Origin: an uncultured Lachnospiraceae bacterium
GTDB taxonomy: Bacteria; Bacillota; Clostridia; Lachnospirales; Lachnospiraceae
DNA: 5,434 bases
Assembly (NCBI GenBank): GCA_958426095.1
Contig: CATZYB010000168.1
Span: 1-5,434 of the forward strand
Direction: 5' to 3'
Part shown: piece after piece, positions 1 through 5,434 of the stretch
Position numbering within the stretch: the first letter of the stretch is position 1
How the letters are laid out: every line of letters begins with the position of its first letter
Made by a program: the position numbers and the translations under genes
The notes under the pieces: generated by a model
Told to the model about the DNA's origin: nothing
The model's database searches: none
The model's input: only the letters and a program-made list of their open reading frames with translations

Positions 1-36
1 TGCTACACCGCAATTTTAAATCAAATATTCTTTTGT
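1..36. other. AT-rich tail downstream of queA, no terminator seen
   Basis: This short stretch follows the queA stop codon on the minus strand. It is AT-rich and shows no GC-rich hairpin followed by a T-run, so no intrinsic terminator can be called here. The only inverted repeat is a weak 4-bp CAAA/TTTG pair. The transcript may therefore continue beyond the left edge of the window, or end at a site outside it. Confidence 0.5.
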
Positions 37-1062
37 TTATTCAATGAACATAGCGTCGCCAAAGCTAAAGAAACGATATCGTTCTTTCACGGCGGTTTCA
101 TAGGCATTTAAAATATGCTCTTTTCCCGCCAGAGCAGACACAAGCATAAGCAGAGTAGATTCCGGCAGATGGAAATTCGTGATCAGAGCGTCGATACATT
201 TAAACCGATATCCCGGATAGATAAAAATCTCTGTCCATCCGCTGGTCTCATGGACAAAGCCCTCTTCGTCGGCCACCGATTCCAGCGTCCGTGTGCTGGT
301 CGTTCCGACGGAGATAACCCGGCCACCCCGGCGTTTTGTGTCATTGATAATATCCGCCGCTTCCTGGCTGATCATATAAAACTCGGAGTGCATATGATGG
401 TCCGTGACGTCCTCCACCTTCACCGGACGGAAGGTTCCCAGCCCCACATGGAGGGTCACTCTGGCGATCCGCACACCCTTTTTCTGAATAGCCTCCAGAA
501 GTTCTTCGGTAAAATGAAGGCCGGCCGTCGGCGCCGCAGCGCTGCCCTCGTGCTTTGCGTAAACGGTCTGATAACGATTCTTGTCCTGAAGCTTATGACG
601 GATATAAGGCGGCAGAGGCATCTCCCCGAGCTTGTCAAGGATTTCCTCAAAAATACCGTCATACTCAAAACGAATGAGGCGGTTTCCCTCGTCCACCACT
701 TCCATCACTTCGCCCACGAGAAGACCGTCTCCGAAGGAAATCCGGGCGCCGGGCCGGGCCTTTTTGCCCGGCTTCACCAGGGTTTCCCAGACCGAATCGC
801 TCTTTCTTTTTAATAGAAGGACTTCGATATGGGCCCCCGTATCCTCTTTGACGCCGTGGAGTCTGGCCGGAATGACCTTGGTATCATTGATCACAAGGCA
901 GTCCTCCGGATTCAGCTCATCGATAATATCTTTAAATATTTTATGCCGGATATCTCCGGTCTCTTTGTCCAGGAGCATGAGACGGGAACCGGAACGGTCC
1001 GTCAGCGGGTCCTGGGCAATGAGTTCCTCCGGCAGATCATAATAAAAATCTGATGTTTTCAT
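37..1062 (-). CDS. queA: S-adenosylmethionine:tRNA ribosyltransferase-isomerase QueA
   Basis: QueA is a cytoplasmic enzyme of queuosine synthesis. It transfers and isomerises the ribosyl group of S-adenosylmethionine onto 7-aminomethyl-7-deazaguanine at position 34 of tRNAs with GUN anticodons (Asp, Asn, His, Tyr), giving epoxyqueuosine. The 341-residue protein is full length for the family. It starts with the usual MKTSDFYYDLP (1-11) and LIAQDPL (14-20), followed by the RSGSRLM segment. The family signature GSAAAPTAGLHFT lies at 173-185, then HVGLGTFRPV (205-214), SVGTTSTRTLES (251-262), the IFIYPGY segment (279-285) and TNFHLPESTLLMLVSALAG (295-313). The reading frame is intact. It is the third gene after pheS and pheT, starting 6 nt past the pheT stop. 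Its ribosome site is weak and lies inside the end of pheT, which suggests translational coupling. Identity is very secure from these motifs. Confidence 0.97.
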   Translation of the reverse strand: MKTSDFYYDLPEELIAQDPLTDRSGSRLMLLDKETGDIRHKIFKDIIDELNPEDCLVINDTKVIPARLHGVKEDTGAHIEVLLLKRKSDSVWETLVKPGKKARPGARISFGDGLLVGEVMEVVDEGNRLIRFEYDGIFEEILDKLGEMPLPPYIRHKLQDKNRYQTVYAKHEGSAAAPTAGLHFTEELLEAIQKKGVRIARVTLHVGLGTFRPVKVEDVTDHHMHSEFYMISQEAADIINDTKRRGGRVISVGTTSTRTLESVADEEGFVHETSGWTEIFIYPGYRFKCIDALITNFHLPESTLLMLVSALAGKEHILNAYETAVKERYRFFSFGDAMFIE

Positions 1063-1068
1063 AATCTA

Positions 1069-3495
1069 TTACTTTCTAAGTTCAATGCCCATTTTTTCAA
1101 GTTCTGCAAGAATCTTGTCCATGACCTCATTGACATCCTTATCCTCCAGAGTTCTGGTCTTGTCCCGGAATACAATGGAATAAGCCACGGATTTACATCC
1201 CTCTTTGATCTGAGCGCCTTCATAAATATCAAACAGTTCAAAACTTTCCAGAAGCTTGCCGCCCCGTTTACGAATAACCTGCTCTACCTCACCGACCATA
1301 ATGTCTTTGCTCATGACCATACTGATATCACGGGTCACTGCCGGATATTTGGCGATTCCCTGGAATTTACGTTCGAAGGATGCCCTTTCAACGAGATACG
1401 GCATATCCAGAACAGCAACATAGGTTCTTGCACCCAGTTTATAATTATCCGCAACTTCCGGATGAATTTCACCCAGATAACCGATGACCTGACCATCATA
1501 GATAATATTAGCCTGGCGTCCCGGATGAAGATAGTTCTTTCCGGCCTTCGGATCATAATTAATCTGTTTTTTCATACCGATGCGTTCCAGATATTCTTCA
1601 ACCACACCCTTCATCGTGAAGAAATCACCGGAACCATACATGCCCAGAGTAAACTGCACCCGTTCATCCGGATAATCGGTCAGCGGCAGTTCCTTCGGCA
1701 GATAAATCACAGCCAATTCGTAAAGTTTTGCTTCTTTATTTCGATGGCTGTAATTGAAGGCCAGGGAGGTCAGCATACCGTTTAACGGCGTAGTACGCAT
1801 AATACTAAAATCCTCTCCCAACGGATTCATAATGGTCACTGTCTGACGCAGCGGGTCGTCTTCGTCCATAAGAAGTTTATCAAATACCTTCGGGCTTTCA
1901 AAGGAGTAGGTCATACTCTCAGAGAAACCACAGAATTCGGCTGTCTCTCTGGCGACAGCTTCCACACGGAGCTTATAGGATAATTTTCCCGTGGTTGCTT
2001 CGCCGCTCGGCAGAGTTACCGGAATGTTGTCATAGCCGAAGAAGCGGGCAACCTCTTCCGCCAGATCTGCCTGGCCTTCCAGATCCTGACGGAAGGTCGG
2101 TACAGTAACTGTCTTTGTCTCCGGATTGTATTTTAATTCCAGAGGTCCGAAGTAAGTCAGCATTTCATCCAATGTCAGATCCGTTCCGAGCAGGTCGTTG
2201 ACCTTCTCAGGACTGAAAAGAATGTCATGCTCTCCCCGTTTTTCCGGATAAATATCAACGACGCCGTCAACGACTTCGCCGGCGCCCAGTTCTTCAATGA
2301 GCTGGCAGGCCCGGTTCATGGCGTCGATGGCATTATTCGGGTCCAGTCCCTTTTCAAATTTGCTCTGAGCATCGGTACGCATACCAAGCTTTTTACCGGA
2401 AAGACGGATATTTGTTCCGTCGAAGCAGGCCGCTTCAAAGAGCATCGTCTGAACATTGTCTGTAATCATAGAGTTTTCTCCGCCCATGATACCGGCAATG
2501 CCCACCGGCTTTTTACCATCGCAGATGGCCAGCATGGAATTGTCCATAACATGGCTCTGTCCGTCCAGTGTGACGAATTCTTCCCCGTCGACAAAACGGC
2601 GAACGACGATCTGATGATCCTCGATTGTGTCCAGATCATAGGCGTGCATCGGCTGTCCGTACTCTTCCATAACGTAGTTGGTAATATCAACAATATTATT
2701 GATCGGACGGATACCGTTGGCGGCCAGACGACGCTGCATCCATTCCGGCGACGGCGCCAGTTTAATATTTTTTACAACCCGGGCTGTATATCTCGGACAA
2801 AGTTCTGTATCCTCTACACGAACCTTGATGTAATCATTCACATCGCCGCCGCCGCCCTTCACTTCAACCACCGGCGGAACAAACGGTTTCCGGAAGGTCG
2901 CCGCCGCTTCTCTGGCAATGCCGAGAACGCCGAAGCAATCCACACGGTTGGAGGTAATTTCATATTCAAAGACCACATCGTGAAGTCCCAGGGCTTCCAC
3001 TGCGTCATCCCCCGGTTTTACGCTTCCGGCTTTGAAAATATAAATTCCCTCTTCCGGAGCCTCCGGATAGAAATCCCGGCTGGAACCAAGTTCCTCAATG
3101 GAACACATCATACCGAAGCTTTCCACGCCGCGGAGTTTTCCTTTTTTGATGGCAATGCCGTTTTCCGGCAGAGGACCGCCGTCATGGCCTCCGGCCACCC
3201 GGCCGCCCACACGAACGACAGGCACTAAATCCCCTTCATTCACATTTGGGGCGCCGGTAACGATCTGAATATTTTCTTCTTCACCCACATTTACCTGACA
3301 AATGATCAATTTGTCTGCATCCGGGTGTTTTTCAATCTTTTCAATCTGTCCGACAACAATCTTCTCCAGATTTTTGTCCATTTCTACAAAACCCTCAACC
3401 TTTGTACCGGATAAGGTCATTGCGTCTGTGTATTCCTGAGCAGTTACATCAAGGCCAGGAACATAAGCTTTAATCCATGATAATGGTGTATTCAT
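1069..3495 (-). CDS. pheT: Phenylalanyl-tRNA synthetase beta subunit PheT
   Basis: PheT is the large subunit of the cytoplasmic (alpha-beta)2 phenylalanyl-tRNA synthetase. It binds tRNA-Phe and carries the editing site that hydrolyses Tyr-tRNA-Phe. The 808 residues match the usual bacterial length of about 800. The N-terminus MNTPLSWIKAYVP is typical. An EMAP/OB-type tRNA-binding domain covers about 40-155, with VVGQIEKIEKHPDADKL (47-63) and VTGAPNV (79-85). The B3/B4 editing domain follows, with GIMGGENS (335-342) and the RTDAQSKFEKGLDP segment (373-386). The B5 domain covers about 418-492 and ends in DLAEEVARFFGYDNIP. The catalytic-like core covers about 505-700. The C-terminal FDX-ACB anticodon-binding domain covers about 715-808, starting KYPAVTRDISMVM and containing YSIVFRDKTRTLED. 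It begins 15 nt after pheS, is co-transcribed with it, and has no frameshift or missing domain. Confidence 0.98.
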   Translation of the reverse strand: MNTPLSWIKAYVPGLDVTAQEYTDAMTLSGTKVEGFVEMDKNLEKIVVGQIEKIEKHPDADKLIICQVNVGEEENIQIVTGAPNVNEGDLVPVVRVGGRVAGGHDGGPLPENGIAIKKGKLRGVESFGMMCSIEELGSSRDFYPEAPEEGIYIFKAGSVKPGDDAVEALGLHDVVFEYEITSNRVDCFGVLGIAREAAATFRKPFVPPVVEVKGGGGDVNDYIKVRVEDTELCPRYTARVVKNIKLAPSPEWMQRRLAANGIRPINNIVDITNYVMEEYGQPMHAYDLDTIEDHQIVVRRFVDGEEFVTLDGQSHVMDNSMLAICDGKKPVGIAGIMGGENSMITDNVQTMLFEAACFDGTNIRLSGKKLGMRTDAQSKFEKGLDPNNAIDAMNRACQLIEELGAGEVVDGVVDIYPEKRGEHDILFSPEKVNDLLGTDLTLDEMLTYFGPLELKYNPETKTVTVPTFRQDLEGQADLAEEVARFFGYDNIPVTLPSGEATTGKLSYKLRVEAVARETAEFCGFSESMTYSFESPKVFDKLLMDEDDPLRQTVTIMNPLGEDFSIMRTTPLNGMLTSLAFNYSHRNKEAKLYELAVIYLPKELPLTDYPDERVQFTLGMYGSGDFFTMKGVVEEYLERIGMKKQINYDPKAGKNYLHPGRQANIIYDGQVIGYLGEIHPEVADNYKLGARTYVAVLDMPYLVERASFERKFQGIAKYPAVTRDISMVMSKDIMVGEVEQVIRKRGGKLLESFELFDIYEGAQIKEGCKSVAYSIVFRDKTRTLEDKDVNEVMDKILAELEKMGIELRK
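1072..1077 (-). promoter_or_regulatory. Weak ribosome binding site of queA inside the 3' end of pheT
   Basis: On the minus strand AGAAAG lies 9 nt before the queA ATG and overlaps the last sense codons of pheT. It is a poor match to AGGAGG compared with the pheT and yihY sites. Together with the 6-nt intergenic gap it suggests that queA translation depends partly on ribosomes finishing pheT. The coupling is inferred. Confidence 0.5.
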
Positions 3496-3503
3496 TTTTC
3501 CTT

Positions 3504-3510
3504 CCTCCTT
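3504..3510 (-). promoter_or_regulatory. Strong ribosome binding site of pheT
   Basis: The 15-nt gap between pheS and pheT consists almost entirely of a purine-rich Shine-Dalgarno region on the minus strand. AAGGAGG is followed by 8 nt and then the pheT ATG. A second AAGGA is embedded at 3499-3503. This fixes the pheT start at 3495 and suggests efficient translation to keep the alpha and beta subunits balanced. Confidence 0.85.
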
Positions 3511-4530
3511 TTAGAACTGTTTTAAGAAACGTGTATCATTTTCATAAAGTAACCGCATATCGTCAATTTCGTATTTCAACAGGGCGATTCGTTCAAGACC
3601 CACGCCGAAAGCGAAACCGGAATATTCATCCGGATCGATGCCGCTCATCTTGAGTACCTTCGGATGAACCATACCGCAGCCGAGAATTTCAATCCAGCCG
3701 GAGCCCTTACACATACGGCAGCCCTTGCCTCCGCATTTGAAACAGGTCACGTCCATCTCGGCGCTTGGCTCTGTGAACGGGAAGTGATGCGGACGGAATT
3801 TAACCTTTGTCTCTTCACCGAAAAGCTCTCTGGCAAACTCAGCCAGAGTACCTTTTAAATCAGCGAAAGTAATATGTTTATCAATGACAAGACCTTCAAT
3901 CTGATGGAAGCATGGAGAATGGGTCGCATCCACTTCATCGGAACGATATACCCGGCCCGGCGCGATCATACGGATCGGCAGAGGCTGAGTTTCCATTGTG
4001 TGTACCTGTGTGCCGGAGGTCTGGGTTCTTAAAACGAACTCTTTATTGATATAGAAGGTATCCTGCTCATCCTTCGCCGGATGATTGTCCGGAATATTTA
4101 AGGCTTCAAAGTTATAATAATCCTTCTCAACTTCCGGTCCTTCGATAACCTCATAACCCATACCGACGAAAATACGCTCCACTTCCTCCAAGGCAATGGT
4201 ATTTGGATGGCGATGTCCCACATTGCTCTTTTTCGCAGGAAGGGTAACGTCGATGACTTCCGCTTTTAACTGGGCTTCTCTGGCTTTTCTGGCCAGCTCA
4301 GTTTTCATTTCCTCCATCTTCTTCTCAATTTCGGAACGGGTTTCATTCACCATCTGTCCAAAAGCCGGACGGTCTTCCGGCGCAATTTCTTTCATGGACT
4401 TCATGATCGAAGTCAGTTCACCTTTTTTGCCTAAAAAAGCGACACGGATATCGTTCAGCTTTTCCAAAGCGCCGGCTTCCTCAATCTGAGTCAGCGCATT
4501 CTGACGGATTTGTTCTAATCTGTCTTTCAT
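3511..4530 (-). CDS. pheS: Phenylalanyl-tRNA synthetase alpha subunit PheS
   Basis: PheS is the catalytic subunit of class II phenylalanyl-tRNA synthetase. It activates phenylalanine with ATP and, with PheT, charges tRNA-Phe in the cytoplasm. The 339 residues are normal for the family. Residues 1-95 form the charged, helical N-terminal arm that binds tRNA. The class II core starts near HRHPN (106-110). It includes the substrate segment TQTSGTQVHTME (169-180), motif 2 (RSDEVDATHSPCFHQIEG, 196-213), and motif 3 (GFAFGVGLERIALL, 305-318), ending in ENDTRFLKQF. Ala307 aligns with the E. coli Ala294 that lines the Phe pocket. Four cysteines at 263, 266, 271 and 274 (CxxC, 4 residues, CxxC) form a knuckle-like insertion common in Gram-positive PheS. 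The ATG at 4530 is chosen because it has a good ribosome site and the family N-terminus. A longer in-frame start at 4629 would translate the T-box terminator. It is the first gene of the operon. Confidence 0.98.
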   Translation of the reverse strand: MKDRLEQIRQNALTQIEEAGALEKLNDIRVAFLGKKGELTSIMKSMKEIAPEDRPAFGQMVNETRSEIEKKMEEMKTELARKAREAQLKAEVIDVTLPAKKSNVGHRHPNTIALEEVERIFVGMGYEVIEGPEVEKDYYNFEALNIPDNHPAKDEQDTFYINKEFVLRTQTSGTQVHTMETQPLPIRMIAPGRVYRSDEVDATHSPCFHQIEGLVIDKHITFADLKGTLAEFARELFGEETKVKFRPHHFPFTEPSAEMDVTCFKCGGKGCRMCKGSGWIEILGCGMVHPKVLKMSGIDPDEYSGFAFGVGLERIALLKYEIDDMRLLYENDTRFLKQF

Positions 4531-4540
4531 CTTTATCGAT

Positions 4541-4548
4541 TCCTTTCT
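4541..4548 (-). promoter_or_regulatory. Ribosome binding site that decides the pheS start
   Basis: On the minus strand AGAAAGGA lies 10 nt before the ATG at 4530. Just upstream (4549-4560) is AATATTAATATT, an AT-only perfect palindrome that is probably weakly structured and keeps the site accessible. This site supports the 339-residue PheS over the 372-residue in-frame alternative, whose start sits inside the T-box sequence. Confidence 0.75.
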
Positions 4549-4561
4549 AATATTAATATTC

Positions 4562-4582
4562 GGGGCATGCCCGGATGGGCAT
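4562..4582 (-). other. Hairpin just downstream of the leader terminator
   Basis: Directly after the terminator T-run, the RNA reads ATGCCC (4582-4577), loop ATCC, GGGCAT (4572-4567), a perfect 6-bp stem. It is followed by GCCCC (4566-4562), which is complementary to GGGGC (4594-4590), the 3' arm of the terminator. It is present only in transcripts that read through. The sequence complementarity is direct. A role, such as holding the terminator open or protecting or processing the 5' end of the pheS message, is inference. Confidence 0.55.
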
Positions 4583-4609
4583 AAAAAAAGCCCCTTTATA
4601 CAAAGGGAC
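4583..4609 (-). terminator. T-box leader intrinsic terminator
   Basis: The minus-strand RNA reads GTCCCTTT (4609-4602), loop GTAT (4601-4598), AAAGGGGC (4597-4590). This is an 8-bp stem including one U-G pair, followed directly by seven T's (4589-4583). The 5' arm overlaps the CCGTCCCT segment needed for the antiterminator, so the two structures exclude each other. When tRNA-Phe is charged this hairpin should form and stop transcription before pheS. Confidence 0.93.
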
Positions 4610-4632
4610 GGATCATTCCGCGGTACCACCCT
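4604..4632 (-). promoter_or_regulatory. T-box sequence and antiterminator helix
   Basis: AGGGTGGTACCGCG (4632-4619) is an exact match to the T-box consensus. It can fold with the downstream CCGTCCCT: AGGG pairs with CCCT (helix A1), GCGG pairs with CCGT (helix A2) around the loop AATGAT, leaving the 7-nt bulge TGGTACC. The TGGT of the bulge is complementary to an ACCA tRNA 3' end, which fits a tRNA with A at the discriminator position, as tRNA-Phe has. Binding by an uncharged acceptor end stabilises this fold against the terminator. Confidence 0.93.
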
Positions 4633-4859
4633 AATTCCAGACGAAAAACGCCTGACACTCGGATATGCGTAACGTGCATCAACGTCATCTCCTACTACTC
4701 AGGGTTTCAAAGCGTCTGCTGCCTGTGGATTCAAAGATGCGGCTCCTGTGGGAAATTCAACATATATCTGAACTTAAACCGACTTCCACCCGATGATCGG
4801 TTCTCTCTGTAAGAAAATACATATCTACTAACACATTCACAGCCTTTACACTGTGTTTT

Positions 4860-4887
4860 ATTTTAACATATTCATTTTCTTTGTCAA
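4860..4887 (-). promoter_or_regulatory. Sigma-A-type promoter of the pheS-pheT-queA unit
   Basis: On the minus strand a perfect -35 TTGACA (4887-4882) is separated by 16 nt from TAAAAT (4865-4860), a 5-of-6 match to the -10 consensus. It is preceded by TGT, giving an extended -10 TGn. Transcription should start near 4853, just before the T-box Stem I sequences, which is the expected placement for such a leader. No operator is evident; control appears to lie in the leader. Confidence 0.8.
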
Positions 4888-4906
4888 GTGGCGAGGCTGG
4901 ATTTAG

Positions 4907-4935
4907 TTGCCATTTTTCCCAATCCGTGATATTAT
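4907..4935 (+). promoter_or_regulatory. Sigma-A-type promoter of the divergent yihY-like gene
   Basis: TTGCCA (4907-4912) is separated by an optimal 17 nt from TATTAT (4930-4935), with TGA just before it as an extended -10. The likely start site is near 4942, giving a 5' leader of about 34 nt. The -35 lies 19 bp from the -35 of the divergent pheS promoter, so the two polymerase sites are back to back. Confidence 0.72.
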
Positions 4936-4961
4936 CGTTGTAATCTGAAAATGATATGACC

Positions 4962-4967
4962 AGGAGG
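4962..4967 (+). promoter_or_regulatory. Ribosome binding site of the yihY-like gene
   Basis: A perfect AGGAGG is followed by an 8-nt spacer and the ATG at 4976. This is the optimal arrangement and fixes the start codon. Confidence 0.85.
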
Positions 4968-4975
4968 AAACTGTA

Positions 4976-5434
4976 ATGCTTAGATTAATTGTCTGGGTCC
5001 AAAATATATTAAAAAAAATACGAAAAGACCGGCTTGCGGCTTATTCCGGCCAGTCGGCCTACTTCATCATATTGTCCTTCCTGCCTTTCCTTCTGTTTCT
5101 TTTAACATTGGTACAGCATCTCCCGATTGATATAGAGACTATGACGGATGCTATTTTTCTGGTCATCCCCCGCTCCTATGAAGCGACCGTGGCCGCTATA
5201 CTCAATGATATTCATGTAGAATCCGGTGCAACTATTCTTTCTGTTTCCGTTATCATGACCATCTGGACTGCCGGAAAAGGGATCATGGCCCTCTCTGATG
5301 GTCTGAACTCGGTACAGGAAATTGAAGAAAACCGGAACTATTTTATCCTTCGGTTAAAGGCGGCTCTTTATACGCTGCTGTTTGCCATTGTGATCATCTT
5401 TACAGTGATCGTTCTTGTCTTCGGTAACCGGATT
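4976..5434 (+). CDS. YihY/BrkB-family inner membrane protein, N-terminal part, cut by window edge
   Basis: The frame is open from an ATG with a strong ribosome site to the end of the window, giving the first 153 residues. It resembles the YihY/virulence factor BrkB family, once misnamed ribonuclease BN. These are integral membrane proteins of about 280-300 residues with roughly six helices and no firmly established activity; export or envelope roles have been proposed. After a short basic amphipathic start (KKIRKDRLAAYSGQSAYF), the first membrane helix is about 28-46 and contains the family's LSFLPFLLFLLTL stretch. A second is about 85-105, with the conserved WTAGKGIMALSDGLN region (97-111). 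The charged loop EIEENRN (115-121) precedes a third helix at about 129-149. The C-terminal half is not in the window. The gene is transcribed away from pheS from its own promoter, and nothing ties it functionally to the synthetase operon. Family assignment is from residue pattern only. Confidence 0.85.
   Translation, partial: MLRLIVWVQNILKKIRKDRLAAYSGQSAYFIILSFLPFLLFLLTLVQHLPIDIETMTDAIFLVIPRSYEATVAAILNDIHVESGATILSVSVIMTIWTAGKGIMALSDGLNSVQEIEENRNYFILRLKAALYTLLFAIVIIFTVIVLVFGNRI

Larger units (their letters stand above)
4583..4853 (-). ncRNA. T-box riboswitch, probable tRNA-Phe specificity, controlling pheST
   Basis: This leader RNA binds uncharged tRNA and switches transcription of pheST on. 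Stem I: a basal helix brings GGCT/GTG (4844-4838) against CAC/AGCC. The S-turn pair AGTA (4829-4826) and GAA (4758-4756) flanks the specifier loop. Helices ATATGT/ATATAT (4824-4819 with 4767-4762), CTTA/TAAG (4813-4810 with 4776-4773) and AACCGA/TCGGTT (4802-4797 with 4782-4777) follow, with the AGAGAG bulge at 4808-4803 and the distal loop GGTGGAAG. The specifier region after GAA reads TTTCC, giving overlapping Phe codons TTT (4755-4753) and TTC (4754-4752). Stem II is closed by GCATC/GATGC (4740-4736 with 4680-4676). Stem III is CAGGCG, loop TTTTT, CGTCTG (4654-4638). The T-box and terminator complete it. The class is certain. Phe specificity rests on the specifier and on pheS being the first gene. 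The exact 5' end is estimated. Confidence 0.95.

Noticed and set aside
115..813. A 232-codon open frame on the plus strand opposite queA
   Set aside because: It is antisense to an intact, motif-rich queA. Its product is rich in Arg and His with no family resemblance, so it is a shadow frame.
1059..1241. A 60-codon minus-strand frame across the pheT-queA junction
   Set aside because: It overlaps the conserved FDX-ACB end of pheT in another frame and shows no independent ribosome site or recognisable motif.
2227..3228. A 333-codon open frame on the plus strand opposite pheT
   Set aside because: It lies wholly antisense to the well-supported pheT, has no recognisable domain or good ribosome site, and its composition is what the reverse complement of a coding gene gives.
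4531..4629. A 33-codon in-frame upstream extension of pheS starting at 4629
   Set aside because: The extension would translate the T-box, the terminator and the post-terminator hairpin. It has no family counterpart, while the ATG at 4530 has a proper ribosome site and a typical PheS N-terminus.
4951..4959. A tiny ATG ATA TGA frame in the leader of the yihY-like gene
   Set aside because: It has no ribosome site of its own and ends just before the real AGGAGG, so it is most likely chance in AT-rich DNA.
1..5434. A novel defence, mobile or secretion system
   Set aside because: Every long stretch is explained by pheS, pheT, queA, a T-box leader or a YihY-family gene. There are no terminal repeats, integrase or transposase motifs, CRISPR-like repeats or unassigned genes in the window.

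Overview
This window looks like core, vertically inherited chromosome of a low-to-mid GC Gram-positive bacterium. The best fit is Clostridia, and a Lachnospiraceae-like gut anaerobe seems plausible. The reasons are a complete tRNA-Phe T-box leader (a Firmicutes hallmark), strong AGGAGG-type Shine-Dalgarno sites, PheS with the Cys-rich insertion typical of Gram-positive PheS, and the character of the proteins. The taxon is an inference from family knowledge, not from a database search.

Most of the window is one minus-strand transcription unit, read right to left. A sigma-A-type promoter (about 4860-4887) starts a leader of roughly 270 nt that folds as a T-box riboswitch, with Stem I, Stem II, Stem III, the T-box/antiterminator and an intrinsic terminator. 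The leader controls pheS (3511-4530), then pheT (1069-3495, 15-nt gap), then queA (37-1062, 6-nt gap). PheS and PheT form the (alpha-beta)2 phenylalanyl-tRNA synthetase. QueA makes the cyclopentene precursor of queuosine on tRNA. Uncharged tRNA-Phe should stabilise the antiterminator and let polymerase into pheS-pheT, and by readthrough probably into queA. No terminator is visible between the genes or in the 36 bases after queA, so the unit may continue off the left edge.

On the right, a second promoter (4907-4935) drives a divergent plus-strand gene (4976 to the window edge). It encodes the N-terminal 153 residues of a YihY/BrkB-family multi-pass membrane protein. The two -35 boxes are only 19 bp apart.

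I found no mobile element, CRISPR array, rRNA or tRNA gene, or unknown multi-gene system. The points most worth a second look are regulatory: queA placed under an apparent Phe T-box, a hairpin just after the leader terminator whose flank can pair with the terminator's own 3' arm, and an alternative helix that would bury the specifier codon.
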